A stretch of 64,000 nt of DNA from CAJXQU01 sp965223825 (GCA_965223825.1 OZ245018.1:620001-684000), one strand, 5' to 3'. Positions 51,139 through 60,970 are shown, numbered from the stretch's first letter. Notes: generated by a model from the letters alone, not told the origin. Program-made: numbers and translations.

Positions 51139-53468
51139 TGAACGCAAATTTAGAACATCAACATAGCGACGTAATTAAAAATTTAATTTCGTTCAAATTG
51201 CTTTCTGGGCCAGCTCAAGCTCAGTTCATGCGATTGGCTGAAGTTGCTGTTATTCCAGAAGGTAACCTGCTTTTGGACACACATCCAACTGATCACGATT
51301 CGAGGCTTATTTACTTATTAGAAGGCGAATTGGAGATTCAGTCGCCAGAGAGTGGAAGCCGTTTGCTTGCCGTAAACGAGCTAAATGGACAACCCTTTAA
51401 TCATTTTAAAACACCAGATGTAGCGTTGACAGCAAAGACACGTTTGACGGTGTTGAACATACCAGCACGTGTTCTTGAGCGTTTACAGTATTTGAGCCAG
51501 TTTTCTCATTTACCAATAGATTCTGCGCATATCACGCCGGTATTATCCTCCCCAATATTTTCACAAATTCCCATCTGCAATCTACCCGTACTAGCAAGTA
51601 AGTTTCGATCTATGTTGGTTAAGCGCGGTGATCAGATTGTCACGCAGAACATGCCCGGTGATTATCTCTACCTGATTAAATCCGGTACTGCAGAAGCATC
51701 TTACCGAACAGCGGAAATAGATGAGCCCGTTATTGTTGCTGAGTTTGGAGCGGGCGATAGTTTTGGCGAAGAAGCGTTGCAAGAGAATGTTCGACGTCAG
51801 ACCAGCGTTATCATGCGTGAGTCTGGAACACTACTTAAACTTGCACGTAAAGATTATGAGAATTTGTTAAGTGATGATGCGTTATTGGCTGTTGAGCCGC
51901 AGGATGCCGGTACTTTTATTGAGCAGGGAGCAAGTTTAATCGATGTACGTTCGGAAGAAGAGTTTGCAGCTATTCAAGTAAAAAATAGCCTTAGCTTACC
52001 CTTCGAACGATTAGACACTGAATTGATTTCATTGCCCACTGACGTCGCAACGCCGTTATTATTCATCTCAGCGAGCAGTGAACTCAGTGCCGCCGCTGTG
52101 GCGCAATTAGCTAAACATGGTCGCTCGGCACATTACCTAATAGGTGGGTTATTTACACTGCCGGAAAAATATCTTCTACGTAGAGCGTCACAGACTTCTG
52201 CGACCGATGGCGAAACACAAACTATTTCGAACAGTTCAAGCCAAAAGACTCAAGAAGAAACATTAGATAAGGTTTTGTCTTCGACAGAACAGACTCGTGA
52301 GGTTTCCGATGACGAGATAACCTCATTAAGCGAGCAGATCGGGGAAGTCAGTTCACGTCTCAAGAACCTGAAACAGGATATTCTGGATGAAACAAAGCTT
52401 GCACAAGCATGGCTGAATTCTGATCAGTCTGTGGTCGGTGAACAGGAGTTAAAATCACTGGTTGAGGCAAGTAGACGAATCGAGCAAATAGAGAGTAAAA
52501 ATTCACCGGTAAAGCCTGACACGAAACGTGATCAGGAAGCGAGCCGCACAGAGTTAAGTCAATTACGCCGACAGTTAGAAAATGCGCAACAGCAACTACT
52601 GAAGGAGCATAAAAAAGAAGTGAATAGTGAGAGCCAATCTGAGCAAAAGGAGCTTTCATTACAACGTGTTTCCGAAGAACTGGAACAGATTAAAGTTAAG
52701 CTGAAAGAGCAGGAAAAATACGAATTACAACGTCATCAACAATTTGAAGATCAGCTTGCAAATGAACGGAAGAAAATGCGTGATCAACTATCGCGTTTTT
52801 CACTCGGGTTACAGCCACAAGTAAACAAAAACGTAGAAGCGGATAAAGTGAAGCTGATCGTCGCTCAAGAAATGCGGCACGTGATCGAAAAATTTAAAAT
52901 GATCCAAGCCGAACAGCGTGTGCGTCAACAACAAAATATTCAGAAGGTGCGAAAGCAGTTACAGCAACAAGCCGCGCTGGTTATTGCTAAAGCACGTAAA
53001 GCGAATGCTGAAAAAGAGCAGGCACTTGCAGCACTTCGTCAAGCTAAAGAACAAATCGATTTAATGCGCCGTAGAAATGTGGGTGAAACTGAAAATGGCG
53101 GTGAAACGGATGTGCCACTTTTGGTTGATATTCAATCAATGGGTGAAAAAATTGATAATGCGAAACGCAAACTACGCGTAGCAGAGTCAACACTTTCCGT
53201 CGCAAAGGTTGAAAATAAACGAAACCGAGAACGGATGGAAAAGGTGGACCAAAACGAAACCAACTTTAAAGATGAGTTGGTTGAATGGTTCAATAAAAAT
53301 GATCAGTTTAATCTTACACATGACGGTTTGAGCCCAGAACAACAAGCACGATTAGGACGTATTAAAAAGTTAGCGCATGAAGCGCTTGAAGAAGCATTAT
53401 CTGGCTCAAGGAACAGACGTGGCCCTGATAATGATACTGACGATCAGGCATTCACCACCTATAAATAA
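51138..53468 (+). CDS. Cyclic-nucleotide-binding-like / rhodanese-like / coiled-coil protein
   Basis: 776 aa, no signal peptide or TM. (1) Residues about 15-115: divergent CNB-like domain. (2) About 137-250: better CNB domain with the phosphate-binding cassette FGEEALQENVRRQTSV (209-224), keeping the Glu and an Arg. (3) About 255-345: rhodanese-like fold (LIDVRSEEEFAAIQVKNSLSLPF), where the catalytic Cys position is S311 (FISASSELSA against the usual YCxSGxRS), so no sulfurtransferase activity is expected. (4) About 390-735: long coiled coil rich in Gln, Glu, Lys and Arg, with a helical end. It looks like a cytoplasmic cNMP-responsive scaffold. The pathway is not known. Confidence 0.8.
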   Translation: MNANLEHQHSDVIKNLISFKLLSGPAQAQFMRLAEVAVIPEGNLLLDTHPTDHDSRLIYLLEGELEIQSPESGSRLLAVNELNGQPFNHFKTPDVALTAKTRLTVLNIPARVLERLQYLSQFSHLPIDSAHITPVLSSPIFSQIPICNLPVLASKFRSMLVKRGDQIVTQNMPGDYLYLIKSGTAEASYRTAEIDEPVIVAEFGAGDSFGEEALQENVRRQTSVIMRESGTLLKLARKDYENLLSDDALLAVEPQDAGTFIEQGASLIDVRSEEEFAAIQVKNSLSLPFERLDTELISLPTDVATPLLFISASSELSAAAVAQLAKHGRSAHYLIGGLFTLPEKYLLRRASQTSATDGETQTISNSSSQKTQEETLDKVLSSTEQTREVSDDEITSLSEQIGEVSSRLKNLKQDILDETKLAQAWLNSDQSVVGEQELKSLVEASRRIEQIESKNSPVKPDTKRDQEASRTELSQLRRQLENAQQQLLKEHKKEVNSESQSEQKELSLQRVSEELEQIKVKLKEQEKYELQRHQQFEDQLANERKKMRDQLSRFSLGLQPQVNKNVEADKVKLIVAQEMRHVIEKFKMIQAEQRVRQQQNIQKVRKQLQQQAALVIAKARKANAEKEQALAALRQAKEQIDLMRRRNVGETENGGETDVPLLVDIQSMGEKIDNAKRKLRVAESTLSVAKVENKRNRERMEKVDQNETNFKDELVEWFNKNDQFNLTHDGLSPEQQARLGRIKKLAHEALEEALSGSRNRRGPDNDTDDQAFTTYK

Positions 53469-53569
53469 GATCCCGCCCGCTATTTAGTGTGTTCTGTGCG
53501 TGCATGTTCAGCGCGCCAATTTTCATGTATGTTATCTACCGTTTCCCGTACACGATCAGGAAGTTTTTT

Positions 53570-55138
53570 TTGTATCACTCACTCGACAACACACTGAAAA
53601 CACTTGGCGATCTCAATGCGCATTCCTTATTACAAAAAGGCTTGAAAGGAATTGAAAAAGAAAGTCTACGCGTCACTTCTGATGGGCATATTGCCGATAC
53701 GCCACATCCCGTCGTCTTAGGTTCTGCTTTAACGCATCCGTATCTCACTACAGATTACTCCGAAGCATTACTGGAGCTGATCACACCGCCGTTTGCGGAT
53801 ATTCGTGAAACGCTGAATTATCTGACCGATCTTCACCATTATATTTATCATCATAATTATGATGAGCTCATGTGGTCCGCCAGTATGCCGTGTTTACTTG
53901 AGAGTGATGAAAGTATTCCGATCGCAAATTACGGTACCTCAAACATCGGCATGATGAAACACGTCTACCGGCGCGGACTGGGATATCGGTATGGTCGTGC
54001 TATGCAAGCCATTTCGGGTGTGCATTATAACTATTCTTTACCGACAGAATTTTGGCCGGTGTATCAATCGATCTCATCATCAACATTATCTGGCCAGGAT
54101 TTTATTGATGCGGGCTACATGAGCTTGATCCGAAACTTCCAACGGATCGGTTGGCTAACCTCGTATTTGTTTGGTGCATCACCGGCGGTGTGTAAATCGT
54201 TTGTTCGACTCCGCAGCCGAGATTTTAATGAGCTGGACTCAAGCACTTGTTATGAACCATATTCAACCTCATTGCGAATGAGCGATATTGGTTACAAAAA
54301 TAGTAATCAAAATTGCATTGATGTGAGTTATAACTCGTTGGAAGAATATACTGAAAGTTTAATCGAGGCGATCAATCTTCCATGTAAAGAGTATGAAGAG
54401 ATCGGCGTTGAAGTGGATGGTGAATTTCGACAATTAAATACCAACTTGCTCCAGATCGAAAATGAATATTACAGCTTTGTCCGGCCGAAACAGATCGCTG
54501 CTTCAGGCGAAACGCCAACACGCGCATTAAAAGAACGAGGCATTCGCTATGTCGAAATTCGATCATTGGATGTTAATCCATATGATCCGATCGGGGTCAA
54601 TGAGACGGAATTGCGTTTTATGGAAGCCTTACTGATCTTCTGTTTATTAAGTGACAGTCCGCCGATGAATTCAGAAGAACGTGCCGAATTTATGCGAAAC
54701 CAGTCAAAAGCAGCATGTTGCGGTCTGACCCCAGGTTTGCAATTACAACGATTAGGAAAACCAATCGCGATCGATGATTGGGCGACAGAAATTTTGAACA
54801 ATATGCAGGGTGTTTGTGCATTGTTAGATAAAGAGACGGGGCAGCGTTTTTACACAGAAGCTTTAGAATTACAGCAGGAAAAAATCGCTGACACATCGCA
54901 TTTACCATCCGCAATGATAATGCAACAAATGCGAACAGATAAAACACCGTTTTTTAAATTTGCTTTACAACAATCAGTGAACCACAAAGGGTATTTTTCT
55001 GCTCGCACTATTCCGGTACAAGCATTCAAACAGCTTGATGAAATGGCGACACAATCATTGAATGAGCAACATGCGTTGGAAGAAATGCCACAAGCGCCTT
55101 TTGCGGATTTTCTGAATACGTATTTTGAGAAACGCTAA
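53570..55138 (+). CDS. gshA: Glutamate-cysteine ligase (GshA, gammaproteobacterial type)
   Basis: First step of glutathione synthesis. 522 aa from TTG 53570, close to E. coli (518). Landmarks: GIEKESLRVTSDG, LGSALTHPYLTTDYSEALLELITP, SMPCLLESDESIPIANYGTSNIGMMKHVYRRGLGYRYG, ISGVHYNYSLP and RYVEIRSLDVNPYDPIG. The TTG has AGGAAG 7 bp upstream and begins YHSLDNTLKTL; the frame is open to a GTG at 53489, but those residues (FCACMFSAPIF...) do not look like the family. It supplies the glutathione assumed for the Nit1-like amidase at 4579-5403. Confidence 0.92.
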   Translation: MYHSLDNTLKTLGDLNAHSLLQKGLKGIEKESLRVTSDGHIADTPHPVVLGSALTHPYLTTDYSEALLELITPPFADIRETLNYLTDLHHYIYHHNYDELMWSASMPCLLESDESIPIANYGTSNIGMMKHVYRRGLGYRYGRAMQAISGVHYNYSLPTEFWPVYQSISSSTLSGQDFIDAGYMSLIRNFQRIGWLTSYLFGASPAVCKSFVRLRSRDFNELDSSTCYEPYSTSLRMSDIGYKNSNQNCIDVSYNSLEEYTESLIEAINLPCKEYEEIGVEVDGEFRQLNTNLLQIENEYYSFVRPKQIAASGETPTRALKERGIRYVEIRSLDVNPYDPIGVNETELRFMEALLIFCLLSDSPPMNSEERAEFMRNQSKAACCGLTPGLQLQRLGKPIAIDDWATEILNNMQGVCALLDKETGQRFYTEALELQQEKIADTSHLPSAMIMQQMRTDKTPFFKFALQQSVNHKGYFSARTIPVQAFKQLDEMATQSLNEQHALEEMPQAPFADFLNTYFEKR

Positions 55139-55144
55139 CGGTAT

Positions 55145-56029
55145 TTAAAAATTCTCGAGGCAGGACCAGAATGAATTTAACGGAGTCGCACAATGTTCCG
55201 CATAAATTTTTTCTGCATCCGGTAACCATTCTGTCAGTTGGCGAATGCGTGTTTCATGACTTGGATGGGTAGACGTAAATTCACTTTGCGCACTCTGGCT
55301 GTTCTGCGCCATGCGTTCCCAAAGCTTCGGTGCTTCACGAGGATCGTAGCACGCTCGAGCCATAAAAATCAGTCCCATCTGATCGGCTTCAGACTCATGA
55401 TCCCGTGAAAATGGCAATAACACACCGTATTTTGAACCGAGTCCAAAGGCACCCATCACCACTCGTTGCATGTTGTAATTCATTTCACCGAGAGCGATCG
55501 AGACTGCCATCGAACCCCATTGCAGCAATTTTTGATATGCCATTCGTTCAGAGCCGTGGCGTGCGATCGCATGAGCTATCTCGTGTCCCATCACGGAAGC
55601 GAGCCCATTCTGATTCGCCGCAACTTCGATAATGCCGGTGTAAATGGCAACTTTTCCACCGGGTAACGCAAAGGCATTTACCTGTGGGGAATTGATGACA
55701 TTGAATTCCCATTCAAAACCTGGGTCCACATCTTGCGCGGCGAGCACGAGTTTATTACCGAGCTCGCGGATTTGATCGACGACGGGTCCTGATGAAATTA
55801 CATTTTCCTGACTCAGTACTTGTTGATATGACTGGTAGCCCAATGTCGCCTCTTGTTCGAGAGAGATATCGACTAATTGCTTGCGACCCGTGATCGGCAC
55901 CGTTTCTTGATTGGAAAAATAATAGTAAGCGAGGAACAGCACAAAGATTCCGATCGGCCAAAGGCGTAAACGGCCACGGCCACGTCGAAAGCGAGTTTGC
56001 TGCTGATAGCGATGACCGAAAGGGCGCAT
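55145..56029 (-). CDS. M48 family zinc metalloprotease
   Basis: 294 aa. One N-terminal membrane segment at about residues 24-41 (LWPIGIFVLFLAYYYF) after an Arg/Gln-rich start, then a periplasmic M48 domain with zinc motif VMGHEIAHAIARHGSERM and third ligand in DHESEADQMGLIFMARACYDP. STHPSHETRIRQLTEWLP near the end is typical of the LoiP/YcaL-like group that assists outer-membrane protein quality control. The ATG at 56029 has GAGGT upstream; the frame to 56062 lacks one. Confidence 0.9.
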   Translation of the reverse strand: MRPFGHRYQQQTRFRRGRGRLRLWPIGIFVLFLAYYYFSNQETVPITGRKQLVDISLEQEATLGYQSYQQVLSQENVISSGPVVDQIRELGNKLVLAAQDVDPGFEWEFNVINSPQVNAFALPGGKVAIYTGIIEVAANQNGLASVMGHEIAHAIARHGSERMAYQKLLQWGSMAVSIALGEMNYNMQRVVMGAFGLGSKYGVLLPFSRDHESEADQMGLIFMARACYDPREAPKLWERMAQNSQSAQSEFTSTHPSHETRIRQLTEWLPDAEKIYAEHCATPLNSFWSCLENF

Positions 56030-56088
56030 GTTTGAATGAACCTCAGCGATGAGAACAACCATATTGATCGAATTGTGTTGCGGTTATT

Positions 56089-57300
56089 TCATCTTGAAAT
56101 GCGCGATTGTGCAAGCGCTGGCAGATCACCACTCAGGCCCATCGCTTGACGCATGATCAGGGATTTTGCACAGGGCAGGACATTCACCGTGTTTAAGCCA
56201 ATATTGCGCAACGTTGTGACAAGCGCGTTGGTGCTACAAAAAGCCTGTTTGAATACATCCATACTTGCCATTACGGCGAGATTATTCCCCTTACGCCAGC
56301 GTTCGTAGCGACGCAAGAGAGCGGAATGGCCGGGATCTTTATCAGGATCATCTAACAGGACTTGCGCGAGACAGGCGGCATCCAAGAAGCCCAAGTTAGC
56401 GCCTTGGCCTGCTAAAGGGTGAATGCGGTGTGCGGCATCGCCGATCAGGGCAACACGCGCGTCTGTGTAACGTTGTGCATGTGCGCGACTAAGGGGGAAG
56501 CTGTAGCGTTGCGAGCTGTCTGTGATTGCACCGAGCGTGTTATCGAAAGCGGCTGTTAACCGAGCATGAAAGTCCGCTTGATCAAGCTGCGTCAATTCAG
56601 TCGCTTCATCCGGAGAAGTTGACCAAACAATCGAACTCCAATGCGTGTCAGCCAATGGTAAGAAAGCTAATGGGCCTGTGGTTAGAAAGCGTTGTCGTGC
56701 CGTATCTTCATGGGGTAGATCGGATTTTACTGAGCAGACAATGGCTGTCTGATCATAAGCGTGCTCTTTAACGTCAATGCCGACGTGTTGTCGAACGCGG
56801 GATTGGCCGCCGTCCGCACCGACGATCAAACGAGAATTGATCCGGCTGCCACTTTCTAAGCGAACTTCAGCCCGATCAGGCGTGATCGACATCGTCTCAA
56901 TTGTGGCTGGCCGAAACCATTGAACATGTGCGTGATTTGACAATATTTTTTCAAGCGCATATTGAATAGCCTGATGATCAATAATGTAGCCCAGTGTCGG
57001 CTCGCACAATACTTGGCTATCGAATGCGATCTGTCCATTGCCGTTAGCATCCCAAACATACATGTGACGAAAATGCCCCATGGTAGTGAGATCAAGCAAG
57101 GGCCAAATACCAGCAGATCGGAAAATTTGTTCAGAGGCGCGAGTGATGGCATAAACACGAGGGTCATGTCGGTCATTGGTGGCAGGTTTTGCTTCGATGA
57201 TCGCAATGCGACGACCTTCAGCAGCTAAGAGTGCCGCAAATATCCCTCCAACAATGCCGCCGCCGACAACGGTAATATCAAATTCTGCGTGTTGACTCAC
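56089..57300 (-). CDS. ubiI: UbiI/VisC-type FAD monooxygenase (ubiquinone synthesis)
   Basis: 403 aa flavoprotein hydroxylase. GxGxxG in VVGGGIVGGIFAALLAAEGRRIAIIEA; second motif IVGADGGQSRVR; third ARVALIGDAAHRIHPLAGQGANLGFLDAACLAQ. Probably the C5 hydroxylase of the ubiquinone ring. It starts 4 bp inside ubiH on the minus strand, giving the E. coli order ygfB-pepP-ubiH-ubiI. The exact ring position is inferred from order, since UbiI, UbiH and UbiF are close paralogs. Confidence 0.87.
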   Translation of the reverse strand: MSQHAEFDITVVGGGIVGGIFAALLAAEGRRIAIIEAKPATNDRHDPRVYAITRASEQIFRSAGIWPLLDLTTMGHFRHMYVWDANGNGQIAFDSQVLCEPTLGYIIDHQAIQYALEKILSNHAHVQWFRPATIETMSITPDRAEVRLESGSRINSRLIVGADGGQSRVRQHVGIDVKEHAYDQTAIVCSVKSDLPHEDTARQRFLTTGPLAFLPLADTHWSSIVWSTSPDEATELTQLDQADFHARLTAAFDNTLGAITDSSQRYSFPLSRAHAQRYTDARVALIGDAAHRIHPLAGQGANLGFLDAACLAQVLLDDPDKDPGHSALLRRYERWRKGNNLAVMASMDVFKQAFCSTNALVTTLRNIGLNTVNVLPCAKSLIMRQAMGLSGDLPALAQSRISR

Positions 57301-58520
57301 AGGGGCAGACCTCTCACTAAGCGTGGAGATTGTCCCGACAAGCCCATCGCACGACGAGCCAGTGCGCGTTTCGCGATCGGGAGAAATTCCAACCCCAGCA
57401 TGGCGGCAGTCCGCACTCCGATCAAGCCGGGGTTATCGGTGTAAAACAAGCGTGTTAAGCCATCACTAAAGCGGATGACATTGCGGTGATCTTGCGATCG
57501 GGATTGGGCGTAGTGTTCAAGTATTGTTTGTGATCCAATATCTTTTCCGGCTCGCACAGCATCGACGATACCTTCGGCAAGATGCGCCACGTCACGCAAG
57601 CCGAGATTCATACCTTGCGCGGCGTTCGGGTGAATGGTGTGTGCAGCATTTCCGATAAGTGCAAAACGTGGCCCCGTTAGCTGCTTCGCTTTTATGAGGC
57701 GCATTGGGTAGCTACGGCGTTGACCCATGCGTGTAAATTGACCTAAGCGATGACCAAGTCGTGCGGCAAGTTGTTTCAAAAATGTTGCCTCATCGAGTTC
57801 CATTAATTCTGTCGTTTTCACTGGAGAACTTGTCCAGACAGAAACGCATCGTCCTTCAGTTGACGGTAAGATCGCTAGTGGGCCGGTATTTGTGAAGCGT
57901 TCAAACGCTGTGTTGTCGTGAGGTTTTTCGGGTGTAACGATCGTCACTAATGCTGTTTGTTCGTAATCTTTTCGATCCGTCTCGATATTCAAAAAATCGC
58001 GACAGGCAGAGTCCCCACCATCAGCGACCACCAGTAAAGAGGTGCTGATCGTCTGTTCGCCCTCGTCAGACTTGATCGAGACGCGAATATGGTCAGCGAA
58101 TTCCATAAGTCCTGTGACCATAGCGGGGTTATAAATTGTGATGTTATCTGCTGAACGCAAGGTGGATTGCAAAACATGACCCAATGATCGGCCAAGTACC
58201 ACATGGCCGAGTTGTTCGACACCGAGATGTTCAGCGTACAAACGCGTTGCCCCAAGCCGTCCTTTATCTGAAATATGAATTTTCTTGATCGATGTTGCGT
58301 CATTTTCTAATGTTGACCAAAGACCAATTTGTTGCAGAATACGCTGTGATGAAGGAGCGACACCTAAACCGCGATCATCATAGGCGGGTTGTTGGGCAGC
58401 GCTAAACGGTACGGCTTCAATAACAGCTATTCGTAACGGTTGGTCGCGAAGGGCAGCCGCTAAAGTTGCGCCGACGAGACCGCCGCCGACGATGAGGAGA
58501 TCAACATCATGCTGCGGCAT
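57297..58520 (-). CDS. ubiH: UbiH-type FAD monooxygenase (ubiquinone synthesis)
   Basis: 407 aa, same fold as the next gene downstream. LIVGGGLVGATLAAALRD binds the FAD ADP part, VADGGDSACRDFL is the family's second motif and PRFALIGNAAHTIHPNAAQGMNLGLRDVAHLAE the third, with Asn before AAH as in UbiH. Probably the C6 hydroxylase. Its start lies within the last 14 bp of pepP, so the operon is translationally coupled. Confidence 0.9.
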   Translation of the reverse strand: MPQHDVDLLIVGGGLVGATLAAALRDQPLRIAVIEAVPFSAAQQPAYDDRGLGVAPSSQRILQQIGLWSTLENDATSIKKIHISDKGRLGATRLYAEHLGVEQLGHVVLGRSLGHVLQSTLRSADNITIYNPAMVTGLMEFADHIRVSIKSDEGEQTISTSLLVVADGGDSACRDFLNIETDRKDYEQTALVTIVTPEKPHDNTAFERFTNTGPLAILPSTEGRCVSVWTSSPVKTTELMELDEATFLKQLAARLGHRLGQFTRMGQRRSYPMRLIKAKQLTGPRFALIGNAAHTIHPNAAQGMNLGLRDVAHLAEGIVDAVRAGKDIGSQTILEHYAQSRSQDHRNVIRFSDGLTRLFYTDNPGLIGVRTAAMLGLEFLPIAKRALARRAMGLSGQSPRLVRGLPL

Positions 58521-59823
58521 GATTCATTAATGCCTCAATGTCCTCGACGGTTTTCGGTGCATCTTTACTGAGCACGTCGTAACCGGTCTTGGTAACGAGC
58601 ACGTCATCTTCAATGCGGATCCCGATATTCCACCATTTTTTAGACACACCGCGAGAGTGTTCTGCGATATACAAACCTGGCTCAATGGTGAGCACCATGC
58701 CCGGTTCGAGCATGCGCCATTCCCCAGCGACTTTGTAATCGCCGACATCATGAACGTCCATGCCAAGCCAATGGCCAGTGCGGTGCATGTAAAAAGGGCG
58801 ATAGGCTTCTTGTTTGATCAGCGTCGGCAGGCGACCTTTTAAGATGCCCAGATCGATCAAGCCGCGTGTCAGAACTTTTACTGCGGCATCGTGCGGGGCA
58901 TTCCAGTGATTTCCGGGTTGTACTTGTTCGATTGCAGCCAGTTGTGCGTCGAGAACAACTTGGTAAATTTGCTGTTGTTCTTTGGTGAATTTACCGTTGA
59001 TCGGGAATGTGCGCGTGATGTCACTTGCGTAACTTTCGTGTTCGACGCCAGCATCGATCAATAATAATTCGCCGTCGTTCAACACATCAGAATTTTCCGT
59101 GTAGTGTAGAATACAGCCGTTTTTACCTCCGCCGACTATCGACGGATAAGCGGCTGATCGACAGCCGTGATGCATGAATTCGTGCAGGATCTCGCCTTCG
59201 ATCTGATATTCCTTCATGCCCGGTTTACACGTTTTCATCGCGCGAATGTGTGCTTTTGCAGCGATCTCACCGGCGCGGCGCATTGCCTTGATCTCACTGC
59301 GTGACTTGAACAATCGTAATTCGTGAAGGGCGTGGCCTAGCGAAATAAATTCTTCCGGCGCGGTGACGCCAGTGCGGACTTTGTTGCGCACTTGGTTAAC
59401 CCATTCTTGTACTTTGTGATCAAAATCGTGATCGCAACCCATGTTGTAGAACACACGTTCTTTATTCTCGATCATACTCGGGAGTATTTCGTCGATATCG
59501 CTGATCGGAAATGCATCATCAGCACCGTAATAATCGATCGCCTGTTGTAAACCTTCACGACGACCGTGCCAGATCTCTTGCTCAGGATCTTTTTCACGGC
59601 AGAAGAGGATGAATTCACCTTGCTTGCGATCAGGGATCAAGACAGCGACCGCCTCAGGTTCGGGAAAGCCGGTCATGTAGTAGAAATCGCTGTCAGGTCG
59701 GAATGCATAATCCACATCGTTATTTCGAGAGGCGACGCTTGCGGTAGGTAAAATGGCGATGCTGCCGATGTTCATGATGTCCATCAAGCGTTTACGGCGA
59801 CGGGTAAATTCTCTTCTTTCCAT
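58507..59823 (-). CDS. pepP: Xaa-Pro aminopeptidase (aminopeptidase P)
   Basis: 438 aa Mn-dependent pita-bread peptidase cutting Xaa-Pro N-termini. N-terminal creatinase-like domain (RRKRLMDIMNIGSIAILPTASVASRNNDVDYAFRPDSDFYYMTGF), then the metal site: DAGVEHESYASDITRTFP (two Asp), HRTGHWLGMDVHDVG (His), TIEPGLY (Glu) and IRIEDDVLV (Glu). Length like E. coli PepP (441). One base separates the ygfB stop from its start. Confidence 0.96.
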   Translation of the reverse strand: MERREFTRRRKRLMDIMNIGSIAILPTASVASRNNDVDYAFRPDSDFYYMTGFPEPEAVAVLIPDRKQGEFILFCREKDPEQEIWHGRREGLQQAIDYYGADDAFPISDIDEILPSMIENKERVFYNMGCDHDFDHKVQEWVNQVRNKVRTGVTAPEEFISLGHALHELRLFKSRSEIKAMRRAGEIAAKAHIRAMKTCKPGMKEYQIEGEILHEFMHHGCRSAAYPSIVGGGKNGCILHYTENSDVLNDGELLLIDAGVEHESYASDITRTFPINGKFTKEQQQIYQVVLDAQLAAIEQVQPGNHWNAPHDAAVKVLTRGLIDLGILKGRLPTLIKQEAYRPFYMHRTGHWLGMDVHDVGDYKVAGEWRMLEPGMVLTIEPGLYIAEHSRGVSKKWWNIGIRIEDDVLVTKTGYDVLSKDAPKTVEDIEALMNHAAA

Positions 59824-59824
59824 A

Positions 59825-60394
59825 TCAGTGTTTAGTCTGGTTTGGGTTAAGGGCGTTTATTGTAGCATCCGGTAGAATTTCTTCGCGTAAAACGAGCACG
59901 CCGACACGTAAATATTCAATGATTTCCATTAGATCATGCTCGGCTTCGTCATGCAGTGTAGCGGGGTCAAGTTGGCTGATATCACGTACATCGCTGATAA
60001 ACTCGCGCGCGTGATCAGGTAACTGTCTTTCGTCACTCATGCCACCGACTCCGAGTCCGTAGAGTAAGCCGTCACACCATTGCGTGATCGCTGTGACACG
60101 TCCTTGCAGGGGGGCTTCATCATCTGGCATTAGTAGATCAACGCCGCCAGAATTGGCGGCGAAGGCAGTTTCAGTCTCAACGCGAAGCTGTCCGAGTAAG
60201 GTGATGAGCTGGTGCAAGTTTTTGGGCGATTGTTGTTGTTTTTCATCAATGATCAGCGAGTACCATAATTCGATGTCAGGTTTATTGGTGAGGCAGATCA
60301 TTCCACAGAGCGTGCCGTGCGTTTCCGCAGGAAAAATTGGTGAGCCGAGTGCGTCGAGCTGATCGGCAAGCAGTTGATAGAGAGAGTCAGACAT
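59825..60394 (-). CDS. ygfB: YgfB/UPF0149 family protein
   Basis: 189 aa helical cytoplasmic protein. Landmarks: FPAETHGTLCGMICL (the conserved HG...LCG), FAANSGGVDLLMPDDEAPLQGRVTAITQWCDGLLYGLG and DEAEHDLMEIIEYLRVGVLVLREEI. In Pseudomonas the homolog controls other genes, including ampD, by antagonising AlpA; whether that applies here is unknown. First gene of the pepP-ubiH-ubiI operon and divergent from the zapA pair. Confidence 0.92.
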   Translation of the reverse strand: MSDSLYQLLADQLDALGSPIFPAETHGTLCGMICLTNKPDIELWYSLIIDEKQQQSPKNLHQLITLLGQLRVETETAFAANSGGVDLLMPDDEAPLQGRVTAITQWCDGLLYGLGVGGMSDERQLPDHAREFISDVRDISQLDPATLHDEAEHDLMEIIEYLRVGVLVLREEILPDATINALNPNQTKH

Positions 60395-60686
60395 AATAGG
60401 TCAATTTTACGAAATCAGTTTTGGTTTATTTTATTATTAATGAGGTAATTCTAGGAATTGGTTTTGCAAAGCATACTACGCCTCAGATGAAAGGCGTCAA
60501 CAGACTTTATCGTTAAAGAATATGATGGTTAAAAGAATGTGAAAGCGTTGCTCTTTTTAAGGTGATCGATTGCATCAAGATACGGTAAAATAATCGGAAT
60601 GACTTTAATGTCATTAACGATTTCCTCTTTAACATTACCCGCTCGGCGACGATATTGTCAGGAAATGATACGCTACGCCTCAAAAC
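60395..60686. other. Intergenic region between ygfB and the zapA operon
   Basis: Roughly 290 bp with no credible gene before the zapA promoter; a short perfect hairpin AATGAC-TTTAAT-GTCATT stands at 60598-60615. The ygfB promoter should lie on the minus strand here but I could not place it. Confidence 0.4.
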
Positions 60687-60715
60687 TTGACCGATCTGAC
60701 GGGCCACTCTATATT
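60687..60715 (+). promoter_or_regulatory. Promoter of the ZapB-like/zapA operon
   Basis: TTGACC, 17-bp spacer, TATATT, 30 bp before the start codon. Confidence 0.7.
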
Positions 60716-60745
60716 GTGATGTCCGCTCTAAAGGGATAGAGACCG

Positions 60746-60970
60746 ATGACAAATAATGAGAATGAACCATTGGATCTGGCCGCGCTTGAAGCAAAAATCG
60801 ACGCATTGATCAAAACGGTTACGACTTTAACATCCGAGAACGAAGCATTGCGAAAACAGCAGTCATCATTGGCCGTTGAACGCGCTGATCTGATCGAAAA
60901 AACAGAACTTGCGCGAACCCGCGTGGAAGCGATGATCTCTCGTCTGAAATCTATGGAAGCACGTTCATGA
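60746..60970 (+). CDS. ZapB-like coiled-coil protein (TIGR02449 type)
   Basis: 74 aa, almost entirely one heptad coiled coil (LAALEAKIDALIKTVTTLTSENEALRKQQSSLAVERADLIEKTELARTR...), which fits the TIGR02449 family found before zapA in gammaproteobacteria. Its stop overlaps the zapA ATG by 4 bp. A division-ring role is inferred from the neighbour. Confidence 0.8.
   Translation: MTNNENEPLDLAALEAKIDALIKTVTTLTSENEALRKQQSSLAVERADLIEKTELARTRVEAMISRLKSMEARS

Noticed and set aside
60513..60806. 97-codon minus-strand frame near the zapA promoter
   Set aside because: It runs across the zapA operon promoter and start, has no ribosome-binding site and no coherent protein character.
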